A stretch of 64,000 nt of DNA, taken from assembly GCA_947382645.1 (NCBI GenBank), contig CANDAE010000008.1, forward strand, positions 62,001-126,000, given 5' to 3'. Below, in pieces: positions 1 to 7,189 of the stretch (position 1 is the stretch's first letter; each line of letters starts with the position of its first letter). Made by a program: the position numbers and the translations under genes. This stretch comes from Suilimivivens sp009774465 (GTDB lineage: Bacteria; Bacillota; Clostridia; Lachnospirales; Lachnospiraceae). Under the pieces are notes generated by a model that worked only from the letters and a program-made list of their open reading frames with translations, had not been told where the DNA came from and searched no databases.

Positions 1-2
1 CA

Positions 3-1208
3 ATTCCCCATCTTTCAAGAGATTTGCTTGCCTGCTATGACGGAAATGGTTCCAATTTTGGAACCCATCCCCAGAATGTACTGCGGGGCATGATTTATGA
101 CACCAAAACATGGGAATATCCTTATTTATATAATTTGATCGATCAGTACCGCTCACTGGAAAAATACAACAATGGCTATGCCTACAATATGATGTTTGTA
201 GGGCCCGGCTGGTTGAATAAGATGGGGCGCTGGGAATCTCCTTTTGAGCTCCTTAAAAAATCTTATGATGACGGTATGGCTTATTATGGAAAGCTGAAAG
301 AAGAGGGCAAACTGGAAGATATGACTATGGCGGAGTTTGCCGACTACTTCAGAAGCAAAAAGACTTACACAGAACCTGAGTGTGCTCTTTGGAGAGATAT
401 TCTTTATGGTTCCGATAAGCAGCTTTTCTGGTACTGCGATCCTTATATGCGTGCCTGCATCAATATGGATCAGGGGGGAGCGCTTGTTGACCTTCGCCCC
501 TATGCGGCAAAGCTGAAATGGGAGGTTGGTATTGGGACGCCTCATATTCAGGATGCTTCTTATCCGTTTTTGATTCAGGAAAAATACCGTGCAGGTTATT
601 TTACCCATTATGCAGGGGAGGGAACTGTAAGAAGTGCGAAACTTTCCTACAATGGGGAAGAAGTGGACTTATGTCTTTGCAGAACAAAAGCAAAATTCAG
701 CGAAGAAATGATCGCGGACGGAAAAAAGACAAGAATTCTTACTCTTGAGCCTGTTACCATTGAGTTTTATGATTTGACGGTAAAGCTTTTGACAAAAATT
801 TATTTTGAAGAGGGAAGTTCGGAAATCAGAATGGAAAGAACCGTCCTTGAAATGAGCAATCCGGAAGCGAAAGTTGAACTGAATGAATACATGGTAGCCT
901 GCTATGGCACTACGGAATACACAGAAGATATGTCAGAGATCACACTTACCTGCAAGGGGAAAAATGGGGATAAGTCAATTGCCTATGCATATAAGTGCAG
1001 GGAAGAAGAGGAAGAAGGCGCTTTATCCGTAGAAGCGGTAATCCCGCCTGTTGACACAAGAGTTTCAATGAGAATGTCTGATGAAAAGGCAGTAGGATAT
1101 ATCAAAGAAGGTTATGCATTTTCACCTATGTTTACATTAGGTTATAAAACAACACTTATGGATAAGGAGGTAGTTTCCACATGGCTCAGGCTGGAAAAGG
1201 CAAATTAA
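3..1208 (+). CDS. Unrecognised protein, 5' end cut by the window
   Basis: The frame is open from the window edge to the stop at 1206-1208, so the true start lies upstream. A TTG at 24 is only the first possible internal start. The visible part is about 400 residues, soluble, and rich in Tyr, Trp and acidic residues. The first half has aromatic-rich stretches such as YAYNMMFVGPGW and LFWYCDPYMRACIN. The second half alternates short hydrophobic and charged stretches, as beta-sandwich domains do. No transmembrane helix is visible. Its 3' end overlaps the zinc-ribbon gene by 28 bases, and a GH53 galactanase lies close downstream, so a carbohydrate-related role is possible. I do not recognise the family and assign no function. 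Confidence 0.75.
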   Translation: MPHLSRDLLACYDGNGSNFGTHPQNVLRGMIYDTKTWEYPYLYNLIDQYRSLEKYNNGYAYNMMFVGPGWLNKMGRWESPFELLKKSYDDGMAYYGKLKEEGKLEDMTMAEFADYFRSKKTYTEPECALWRDILYGSDKQLFWYCDPYMRACINMDQGGALVDLRPYAAKLKWEVGIGTPHIQDASYPFLIQEKYRAGYFTHYAGEGTVRSAKLSYNGEEVDLCLCRTKAKFSEEMIADGKKTRILTLEPVTIEFYDLTVKLLTKIYFEEGSSEIRMERTVLEMSNPEAKVELNEYMVACYGTTEYTEDMSEITLTCKGKNGDKSIAYAYKCREEEEEGALSVEAVIPPVDTRVSMRMSDEKAVGYIKEGYAFSPMFTLGYKTTLMDKEVVSTWLRLEKAN

Positions 1209-1393
1209 ATTATAGATGTCCCTCCTGTTTTATGAGAGATCTGGATATTGATATGTTTTATGATAAGGATAAGAAAGAGTATTACTGTATCCGCTGTCAG
1301 TATACAGGAACGGAGGAAGACGTACTTCAAAAAAATGAAATGGTAAGGTTCCGCTATCGGGATATGTATAAACGATTTACAAGTTTTGACTGA
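1181..1393 (+). CDS. Small zinc-ribbon protein
   Basis: This is a 70-residue protein with two CxxC knuckles, CPSC (residues 14-17) and CIRC (36-39), separated by a short acidic loop with DKDKKEYY. That is the usual shape of a single zinc ribbon. The ATG is supported by an AAGGAGG site about ten bases upstream, inside the preceding gene, so the two are probably translationally coupled. The charged C-terminal tail (RFRYRDMYKRF) is consistent with nucleic-acid or protein contact. Zinc binding is inferred from the cysteine pattern. The cellular role is unknown. Confidence 0.7.
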   Translation: MAQAGKGKLNYRCPSCFMRDLDIDMFYDKDKKEYYCIRCQYTGTEEDVLQKNEMVRFRYRDMYKRFTSFD

Positions 1394-1403
1394 TGGAAGG
1401 TTA

Positions 1404-1473
1404 AAAGGGCTGTGAAAAAATGAAGTTGAATTAACTGCGTTTTTCCAGCCCTTTACTTCGCCGCTTGCAGCGG
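1404..1473 (+). repeat. Two consecutive hairpins between the zinc-ribbon and galactanase genes
   Basis: The first hairpin pairs 1404-1419 with 1440-1454, about 15 pairs with one bulged T. Its loop holds a small AGTT/AACT stem. It ends in only three T, so it is a weak terminator at best. A GC-rich hairpin, CCGCT-TGC-AGCGG, follows at 1461-1473. The same arrangement of an A/T-based hairpin followed by a GC-rich hairpin recurs at three other intergenic sites in the window. Confidence 0.55.
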
Positions 1474-1561
1474 AGAGTTTGACTTTCGTGCAGTGATGTT
1501 TGACACAGGGAATAATTTGCTGTATTTTTGTAATGATAAAGCAGGAAGGATTTGGAGCAAT

Positions 1562-2680
1562 ATGAAATATTATAAAGGAATGGATATATCTACACTTTTG
1601 GAGGTGGAGCGCTGCGGAGGGAAGTTTTATGATAAGGGGGAAGAAAGAGAGCTTCTTTCCATTTTAAAAGATTATGACGTGAATGCCTTAAGAGTGCGTT
1701 TATGGAATGATCCCTATTCGCAAGATGGCAAGCCCTATGGTGCCGGAACAAACGATTTTGAAACTGCAAAAAAACTCCTGCGCCGGGGAAAGGATTTGGG
1801 GTTTGACATTTTGCTTGATTATCATTATAGTGATTTCTGGGCGGATCCGGGGAAGCAGTTTGTGCCCAAGGCATGGCGGGGACATTCTGTGGAGCAGCTG
1901 GAGCAGGCAGTTTATGACTATACGCAGGCTACACTAAGTGAATTGATGGAAGAAGATCTTCTGCCAGAAATGGTACAGGTGGGAAATGAATTGTCCAATG
2001 GTCTCTTATGGCCTACGGGGCGGGTGCCTGAATATGACAATATTGCCAGATATGTGAAGGCCGGCATAAAGGCAGTGCGCGAAGCATCCAGGCTTTCGGG
2101 TAAGGACATAAAGGTCATGGTTCATTTGGATAACGGTGGAAACAATGCTCTTTATCGGGAATGGTTTGACAATTTTACAGACAGGGGCGGAGATTTTGAT
2201 ATCATAGGACTTTCCTATTATCCATTCTGGCATGGTACAATAGATATGCTGATTGATAATATGAAAGATATTGCCCTGCGGTATGAAAAGGATCTGATTG
2301 TAGCCGAAGTGTCTATGGGATTTACAATGGAAGATTATGCTTCTTTTGAAAAGCTTTCAAAGGAAGAAAGAAAGGGAATGGCAACCCGGCAGGAACTGGC
2401 AGACAAGATAGAATTTCCCATGACGATAGAAGGTCAGAAGGATTTTATGAAAAAATTTCTGGAAAGACTGAAAGAAATACCAAATGGCCGCGGAAAAGGT
2501 TTCTTTTATTGGGAGCCTGCCTGGATACCGGTTCCGGGAAGCGGATGGGCTACGGAAAGTTCCCTGAAATATATTGAGGACAAAGGGCCATGCGGCAACG
2601 AATGGGCCAATCAGGCTTTATTTGATTATAGAGGAAATGCGCTTCCGGCGCTTGAGGCAGTAAAGGATTATAAACCATGA
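1562..2680 (+). CDS. GH53 endo-beta-1,4-galactanase, apparently cytoplasmic
   Basis: Glycoside hydrolase family 53 enzymes cleave beta-1,4-galactan chains such as pectic arabinogalactan. Family signatures are clear: KGMDIS at the N-terminus, NALRVRLWNDP, LDYHYSDFWADPGKQ, VGNELSNGLLWP (the NE glutamate as acid/base), VAEVSMGFT (likely nucleophile glutamate) and YWEPAWIPVPGSGW near the end. From ATG 1562 it is 372 residues, about one catalytic domain. I chose this start because the family homology begins with KYYKGMDIS and a GGAG lies just upstream; an in-frame ATG at 1493 adds 23 unrelated residues. There is no signal peptide, so it may act on imported galacto-oligosaccharides. Its stop overlaps the next gene's ATG (ATGA), implying an operon. 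Confidence 0.88.
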   Translation: MKYYKGMDISTLLEVERCGGKFYDKGEERELLSILKDYDVNALRVRLWNDPYSQDGKPYGAGTNDFETAKKLLRRGKDLGFDILLDYHYSDFWADPGKQFVPKAWRGHSVEQLEQAVYDYTQATLSELMEEDLLPEMVQVGNELSNGLLWPTGRVPEYDNIARYVKAGIKAVREASRLSGKDIKVMVHLDNGGNNALYREWFDNFTDRGGDFDIIGLSYYPFWHGTIDMLIDNMKDIALRYEKDLIVAEVSMGFTMEDYASFEKLSKEERKGMATRQELADKIEFPMTIEGQKDFMKKFLERLKEIPNGRGKGFFYWEPAWIPVPGSGWATESSLKYIEDKGPCGNEWANQALFDYRGNALPALEAVKDYKP

Positions 2681-3483
2681 TTAAGTTAATTGCATCTGAT
2701 GTGGATGGGACGCTGATTCAGGATTCTACTCCGAATCTGTATAAAGAAATGGTGGAGACCATTCATGAACTAAAGAAAAAAGGCATTTTGTTTTGTGCGG
2801 CAAGCGGCAGGCAGTATTTCAGCCTTCGCAATGTGTTTCGGGAAGTGGCGGATGAGATTGCCTATATTGCAGAAAACGGGGCACATATTCGCTATCAAAA
2901 CAAAAATATTTCCGTCACACCCATGAAGAAAGAGTATATTGAAGGTATTTTGGCTATGCTGCGGCCTTATTATGGAGAGTGTGAAACTGTAATTTCCACT
3001 GCCGGGGGAAGCTTGATTGAAAGTAGAAACCGGGAGTTTATTGATTTGCTTACCTATGGATATCATAATCATTTCAAACTGGTAGATGATGTACTGAAAG
3101 AAAAAGAAGAAATTATTAAAATTGCAGTTTATCGAAGGGAAAGCATTCGTAAGCTGGGGGAAGGCAGTTTTATACCTGCCTGGGAAAATAAAGTCAAAGC
3201 ATGTATGGCAGGTGAAGAATGGGTGGATTTTATGGACGCTTCCGTAGATAAGGGAAACGGACTTAAAGTGCTGGAGGATTATCTGGGAATTCGAAAAGAA
3301 GAAACTATGGCTTTTGGGGATAATAATAATGACATTGGTATGATGCTGGCAGCGGGAACAAGCTATGCGGTTGACACTGCGGTAGACGAAGTGAAAAAGG
3401 CGGCGGATCATGTTTGTCCGGGATGGAGAGACAAAGGTGTTTATCGAATTATAAAACAAAAAATTTTTGAAGGTATTGACTGA
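2677..3483 (+). CDS. Cof-type HAD-superfamily phosphatase
   Basis: This is a 268-residue haloacid dehalogenase-like hydrolase of the Cof/YidA type. Motif I is DVDGTL near residue 8, with the first Asp as nucleophile. Motif II is the Ser of AASGR. The C-terminal motif is FGDNNNDIGMM, whose aspartates hold Mg2+. Between them lies the alpha/beta C2 cap usual for this group. Such enzymes dephosphorylate sugar phosphates, FMN or similar metabolites, and the substrate cannot be read from sequence. The ATG overlaps the galactanase stop, so both are probably one transcript. A sugar-phosphate substrate would fit that context but is only inference. Confidence 0.9.
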   Translation: MIKLIASDVDGTLIQDSTPNLYKEMVETIHELKKKGILFCAASGRQYFSLRNVFREVADEIAYIAENGAHIRYQNKNISVTPMKKEYIEGILAMLRPYYGECETVISTAGGSLIESRNREFIDLLTYGYHNHFKLVDDVLKEKEEIIKIAVYRRESIRKLGEGSFIPAWENKVKACMAGEEWVDFMDASVDKGNGLKVLEDYLGIRKEETMAFGDNNNDIGMMLAAGTSYAVDTAVDEVKKAADHVCPGWRDKGVYRIIKQKIFEGID

Positions 3484-3594
3484 ATCAAATATGCACAGCA
3501 TAATATATAGTAACAGATGATTGTTGCAATGGGATAAATTCGGGCCCATTCCAAAGGAAAAAGATTTCCGGAGGAAGGCTCATGGAAGAAAGGC

Positions 3595-3873
3595 ATGGGT
3601 ATTGGTATGCATGAGTTTGATGATGTGGTTTTACAATGTTTCTTAGAAAATCAGGGACAGTTGTTTCCGGAGGAAAATGTGGCATCTAATCTTGAGGAAG
3701 CCGAGGCTTTTTTAGAGGAATGCCTTGCTGTTGTGGTGAATTCCATCGAAGAGGTCTGGGAGTTTTTTGAAGAAGAAGGCCTTGATGTGGAAGGGATGGA
3801 TAAGGAAGAAATTCTTGAGGCCGACGAAGTTTTTGATATCGGAGACGGAAGATACCTGATCGTTGAAGGGTAG
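3595..3873 (+). CDS. Small acidic protein of unknown function
   Basis: This is a 92-residue, very acidic protein with Glu/Asp-rich helices (NLEEAEAFLEECLAVVV, VWEFFEEEGLDVEG), ending in IGDGRYLIVEG. There is no signal peptide, membrane segment or metal motif. The start at 3595 follows a GAAAGG site; an ATG at 3607 in the same frame is the alternative. The gene lies alone between the HAD phosphatase and the CPBP protease with short gaps. Composition and codon use match the neighbours, so it looks like a genuine gene. I do not recognise a family. Confidence 0.65.
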   Translation: MGIGMHEFDDVVLQCFLENQGQLFPEENVASNLEEAEAFLEECLAVVVNSIEEVWEFFEEEGLDVEGMDKEEILEADEVFDIGDGRYLIVEG

Positions 3874-3882
3874 ATTTTAATT

Positions 3883-4815
3883 ATGATGGGAAAAAAATTA
3901 GACAGTAAGCTTGAATTAAAAAGAATCGCCATCTTTTTGGGAATTACTTTTTTCCTGACTTATGGGGTGGAAATTTTTCTAATCAGGCCTATGGTGGGAA
4001 GCACAGAGTTAAACAAAGCTTATCTGGCGCAGATACTTGTGGCGGGAGTTATGTTTTTTCCGGCTTGTGGTGCGCTCCTTACAAGACTTATAACAGGGGA
4101 AAAGCTGTCAAAGGATAATTTGAAGCTGGCTCCTCATTTTAAGGGGAATCTGAAATATTATGGGCTTGCCTGGCTTGGAACTGTGCTTTTGATTTTCCTG
4201 GGGGCAGCTTTGTACTTTTTGATTTTCCCAAAGCAGTTTGATGGAACTATGGGATATATTAAGGTGTTGTATGAATCTCAGGGCGTGACGGTAAGCACTG
4301 AAGGATTAAGAACTATCATTATCAGCCAGGTGCTGATGGGAGTTTTCTTATCTCCTGTCCTTAATTTTGTTAACTGCTTTGGTGAAGAATGGGGATGGCG
4401 CGGTTATCTGCTTCCCAAAATGCTTGGACGATTTAAAGTGGTTCCATCCCTGTTAATAACAGGTTTCATCTGGGGAATCTGGCATGTCCCCTTAACGGTT
4501 ATGGGGCATAATTATGGTCTGGGTTATAAGGGATATCCGGCAACCGGAATTTTGGCAATGTGCCTGTTTTGTATTGTGCTGGGGATTCTTTTCTCCTATG
4601 TGACGATCAGGACGGACAGTTGTATCCCGGCTGTGATTGGTCATGCTGTTTTAAACGGACTTTCGGCAATTGGACTTTGCTTTACTTCGCTGCAGAATCC
4701 CTATAATGTATTTTTAGGACCGGCGCCCACAGGCGCAATTGGCGGCATGGGGTTTATTCTTTTGGCGGCAGTGCTTTTAATTCTTTTATATAAGGAAGAA
4801 AAGCAAAAAAAGTAA
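3883..4815 (+). CDS. CPBP-family intramembrane metalloprotease
   Basis: This is a 310-residue multi-pass membrane protein. All three CPBP/CAAX-like protease motifs are present: EEWGWRGYL (EExxxR), FIWGIWHVPL (FxxxWxxxH-like) and HAVLN (HxxxN). Glu and His residues of these motifs are known in the family to bind the catalytic metal inside the membrane. About eight hydrophobic segments are visible, the first at residues 12-30. Family members process prenylated or bacteriocin-related peptides or give self-immunity, and the substrate here is unknown. Tandem ATG codons stand at 3883, with only a weak ribosome site. A weak A/T-rich hairpin overlaps the stop codon. Confidence 0.85.
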   Translation: MMGKKLDSKLELKRIAIFLGITFFLTYGVEIFLIRPMVGSTELNKAYLAQILVAGVMFFPACGALLTRLITGEKLSKDNLKLAPHFKGNLKYYGLAWLGTVLLIFLGAALYFLIFPKQFDGTMGYIKVLYESQGVTVSTEGLRTIIISQVLMGVFLSPVLNFVNCFGEEWGWRGYLLPKMLGRFKVVPSLLITGFIWGIWHVPLTVMGHNYGLGYKGYPATGILAMCLFCIVLGILFSYVTIRTDSCIPAVIGHAVLNGLSAIGLCFTSLQNPYNVFLGPAPTGAIGGMGFILLAAVLLILLYKEEKQKK

Positions 4816-4824
4816 GAATTTGTA

Positions 4825-4853
4825 TTGCTTTTTTTAAGCCAGGGTGCTACAAT
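4825..4853 (+). promoter_or_regulatory. SigA-type promoter of the rimP-nusA-infB operon
   Basis: The -35 is TTGCTT (4825-4830). It is followed by a 17-base spacer and then TACAAT (4848-4853), preceded by TGC, which forms an extended -10. It lies directly after the CPBP gene. Transcription would begin near 4860, giving an untranslated leader of about 75 bases that contains a terminator-like hairpin. Confidence 0.7.
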
Positions 4854-4882
4854 ACAATAGAATTAAAGATAGTTACTAATCT

Positions 4883-4911
4883 AGAGTGGACTTACCGGTC
4901 CACTCTTTTTT
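4883..4911 (+). terminator. Terminator-like hairpin in the rimP leader (probable attenuator)
   Basis: A perfect 9-bp stem (AGAGTGGAC at 4883-4891 with GTCCACTCT at 4898-4906) has a 6-base loop and is followed by six T (4906-4911). It lies downstream of a good promoter and only about 23 bases before the rimP start codon. It therefore sits inside the operon's own leader, not at the end of the upstream gene. Factor-controlled read-through is inferred. Confidence 0.75.
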
Positions 4912-4934
4912 AGGAAATTTTTAGAGGTGAATGA

Positions 4935-5411
4935 ATGTCAAAAAAAGAAAATTATGAAGTAAAAACAGAAGAACTGCTAAAGCCCATTGCAGATGCAAAT
5001 CACGTGGAAATTTATGATGTTGAGTATGTGAAAGAGGGCAGTGAGTGGTATTTGAGATGTTATATCGACAAGGAGGAGGGAGTAAACATAAATGACTGCG
5101 AGGCAGTAAGCCGAATGCTGTCAGATGAGTTGGACCGGACAGATTTCATTGAGGATGCTTATATTTTGGAAGTCAGTTCTCCGGGACTTGGCAGAGCTTT
5201 AAAAAAGGATAAGCACCTTAAAAAGAGCCTTTTGGAAGAGGTGGAAATAAAGACCTATAAACCGATAGGAGGCAGCAGGGAATTTACCGGAATATTAAAG
5301 GCCTTTGATGAAAATACGGTTACTTTGGGGGCAGCCTTAAAAGAGGGGATAGAAGATATTGTTTTTAATAGAAAAGACATAGCTGTTATAAAACTGACAT
5401 TAGATTTTTAG
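4935..5411 (+). CDS. rimP: Ribosome maturation factor RimP
   Basis: RimP (158 residues) binds the 30S precursor and helps late assembly of the small subunit in the cytoplasm. The N-terminal alpha/beta domain carries the family sequence VEIYDVEYVKEGSEWYLR and the EVSSPGLGRALK motif near residue 80. The C-terminal SH3-like domain begins near residue 90. Length is normal for the family. The ATG at 4935 follows an AGAGGTG site; an ATG four bases earlier is out of frame. It is the first gene of the rimP-nusA-ylxR-ylxQ-infB operon and sits behind the leader hairpin described separately. Confidence 0.95.
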   Translation: MSKKENYEVKTEELLKPIADANHVEIYDVEYVKEGSEWYLRCYIDKEEGVNINDCEAVSRMLSDELDRTDFIEDAYILEVSSPGLGRALKKDKHLKKSLLEEVEIKTYKPIGGSREFTGILKAFDENTVTLGAALKEGIEDIVFNRKDIAVIKLTLDF

Positions 5412-5444
5412 TCCGAAAATAAGGGCGGAAAGGGATAAGGGAAA

Positions 5445-6587
5445 ATGAACAAAGAATTAATGGAAGCACTGGATATTTTAGAAAAGGAGAAGGAAATCAG
5501 CAAGGAAACATTGTTTGAGGCAATCGAAAATTCTCTGATTACAGCATGTAAAAACCATTTTGGAAAGTCTGACAATATTAAAGTTGAAATTGACAGAGAC
5601 ACCTGTGATTTTCTCTGCTATGCGGAAAAAGAAGTTGTGAAAGAACCGGAGGACGACTGCCTTCAGATTTCTTTGGAGGATGCGGCACAAATCAAATCCG
5701 ACGCAGCGCTGGGAGATATTATCCATGTGGAAATTAAATCAAAGGAATTTGGACGTATTGCAACACAGAATGCAAAAAATGTAATTCTGCAAAAGATCCG
5801 CGAAGAAGAAAGAAGCGTTATTTATAATCAGTATTTTGAAAAGGAAAAAGATGTTGTGACCGGCATTGTCCAGCGTTATATGGGCAGAAACATCAGCATT
5901 AATTTGGGCAAGGCGGACGGCATCTTAAATGAAAGCGAACAGGTAAAAGGAGAGGTATTTAAACCGACTGAGAGAATTAAGGTATATATTCTTGAGGTTA
6001 AGAATACACCTAAAGGACCAAGGATTTTAGTCAGCCGCACCCACCCGGAGCTGATTAAGCGCCTGTTTGAGTCAGAGGTTACCGAAATCAAAGATGGCAC
6101 GGTGGAGATTATGAGCATTGCCAGAGAAGCAGGAAGCAGAACAAAGATGGCAGTTAAGTCCAATAATCCCAATGTAGATGCAGTGGGAGCATGTGTGGGA
6201 TTAAACGGTGCAAGGGTAAACTCTATTGTGGAAGAGCTCCGCGGGGAAAAGATTGATATTATCAACTGGGATGAAAACCCTGGTAATCTGATCCAGAATG
6301 CACTTTCACCGGCAAAGATTGTTGCTGTGTTTGCTGATCCTGACGAAAAGACAGCAAAGGTGGTAGTTCCTGATTATCAGCTTTCTCTTGCTATCGGTAA
6401 GGAAGGCCAGAATGCAAGACTGGCAGCAAGGCTTACCGGATACAAGATCGACATAAAGAGTGAAACCCAGGCGAAGGATGCACCAGGCTTCCGTTATGAA
6501 GATTATATGGATGAATATGACGAATATGACGAGTATGACGAAGAATACGGGGAATATGAGGAAGAAGCACCTGAGACTATGGAGTAA
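5445..6587 (+). CDS. nusA: Transcription termination/antitermination factor NusA
   Basis: NusA binds RNA polymerase and nascent RNA, promoting pausing, intrinsic termination and antitermination. The 380-residue protein has an N-terminal polymerase-binding domain (about 1-130) and an S1 domain from about residue 136 (VVTGIVQRYMGRNISINLG). Two KH domains follow (around VGLNGARV and AIGKEGQNARLA). As in other Firmicutes, the C-terminal AR repeats of E. coli NusA are absent. Instead the protein ends in a repetitive Asp/Glu/Tyr tail built on DEY triplets. The start follows GGAAAGGGATAAGG. NusA is a natural candidate to act on the terminator-like hairpin in its own operon leader. Confidence 0.96.
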   Translation: MNKELMEALDILEKEKEISKETLFEAIENSLITACKNHFGKSDNIKVEIDRDTCDFLCYAEKEVVKEPEDDCLQISLEDAAQIKSDAALGDIIHVEIKSKEFGRIATQNAKNVILQKIREEERSVIYNQYFEKEKDVVTGIVQRYMGRNISINLGKADGILNESEQVKGEVFKPTERIKVYILEVKNTPKGPRILVSRTHPELIKRLFESEVTEIKDGTVEIMSIAREAGSRTKMAVKSNNPNVDAVGACVGLNGARVNSIVEELRGEKIDIINWDENPGNLIQNALSPAKIVAVFADPDEKTAKVVVPDYQLSLAIGKEGQNARLAARLTGYKIDIKSETQAKDAPGFRYEDYMDEYDEYDEYDEEYGEYEEEAPETME

Positions 6588-6599
6588 GGGGGAATTTAA

Positions 6600-6869
6600 A
6601 TGGCAAAGAAAATTCCCATGCGGCAGTGTATCGGATGTGGAGAGATGAAAAGTAAAAAAGATTTGATGCGCATCCTTAAAACGCCGGAAGAGGAAATTGT
6701 TTTAGATGTAACCGGGAAAAAAAATGGAAGAGGGGCCTATCTTTGTAAATCGGGAGAGTGCCTTTTAAGGGCACGAAAGAATAAAGGATTAGAACGGTCT
6801 TTCAAAATGAGTATTCCAAATGAAGTTTATGACAATCTGGAAAAGGAGTTTGATGCTCTTAATGAATGA
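6600..6869 (+). CDS. rnpM: YlxR/RnpM-family RNA-binding protein
   Basis: This is an 89-residue member of the YlxR family (DUF448), always found between nusA and infB in Firmicutes. The conserved CIGCGEMKSKKDLMRI segment near the N-terminus and the GRGAYLCKSGEC motif near residue 45 are both present. The Bacillus protein has been described as an RNA-binding modulator of RNase P, hence the name RnpM; that role is taken from the family and is not shown here. The start follows AAGGGGG, 12 bases after nusA. Its last bases overlap the start of ylxQ. Confidence 0.93.
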   Translation: MAKKIPMRQCIGCGEMKSKKDLMRILKTPEEEIVLDVTGKKNGRGAYLCKSGECLLRARKNKGLERSFKMSIPNEVYDNLEKEFDALNE

Positions 6870-7167
6870 TAGAATTTTATCGCTTTTGGGGCTGGCTGCA
6901 AAAGGAAGAAATTTAGTGAGCGGTGAGTTTTCCACAGAAAAGGCAGTGAAGGAAGGAAAGGCAGCATTAGTAATTGTAAGCAGTGATGCTTCTGATAATA
7001 CAAAAAAGAAATTTACAAATATGTGTAAGTTTTACAAAGTACCGATTTATTATTATGCCTCAAAAGAAAATTTAGGGAGAGCAATCGGGAGGGAAATGCG
7101 TTCAACGGTTGCGGTTACAAACTTAAAACTGGCAGAAAATATAGGAAAACATTTGGAAGAATCATAG
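6862..7167 (+). CDS. ylxQ: YlxQ, L7Ae-family RNA-binding protein
   Basis: From ATG 6862 this is a 101-residue protein of the L7Ae/L30e/Gadd45 fold, starting MNDRILSLLGLAAKG, the usual N-terminus of YlxQ. Members bind kink-turn RNA and are encoded with ylxR and infB. An upstream in-frame ATG at 6853 sits closer to the AAGGAG at 6843-6848 and could also serve; the longer frame from 6820 adds unrelated residues. The gene overlaps rnpM by eight bases, which suggests coupled translation. Its precise role is unknown. Confidence 0.9.
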   Translation: MNDRILSLLGLAAKGRNLVSGEFSTEKAVKEGKAALVIVSSDASDNTKKKFTNMCKFYKVPIYYYASKENLGRAIGREMRSTVAVTNLKLAENIGKHLEES

Positions 7168-7189
7168 GAATTAAGACGGAGGTAATAGA

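Noticed and set aside
2770..3549. Minus-strand open frame of 259 codons opposite the HAD phosphatase
   Set aside because: Antisense to a clear gene, biased composition (His, Asn, Ile, Phe), no family motifs. It is a shadow of the codon pattern.
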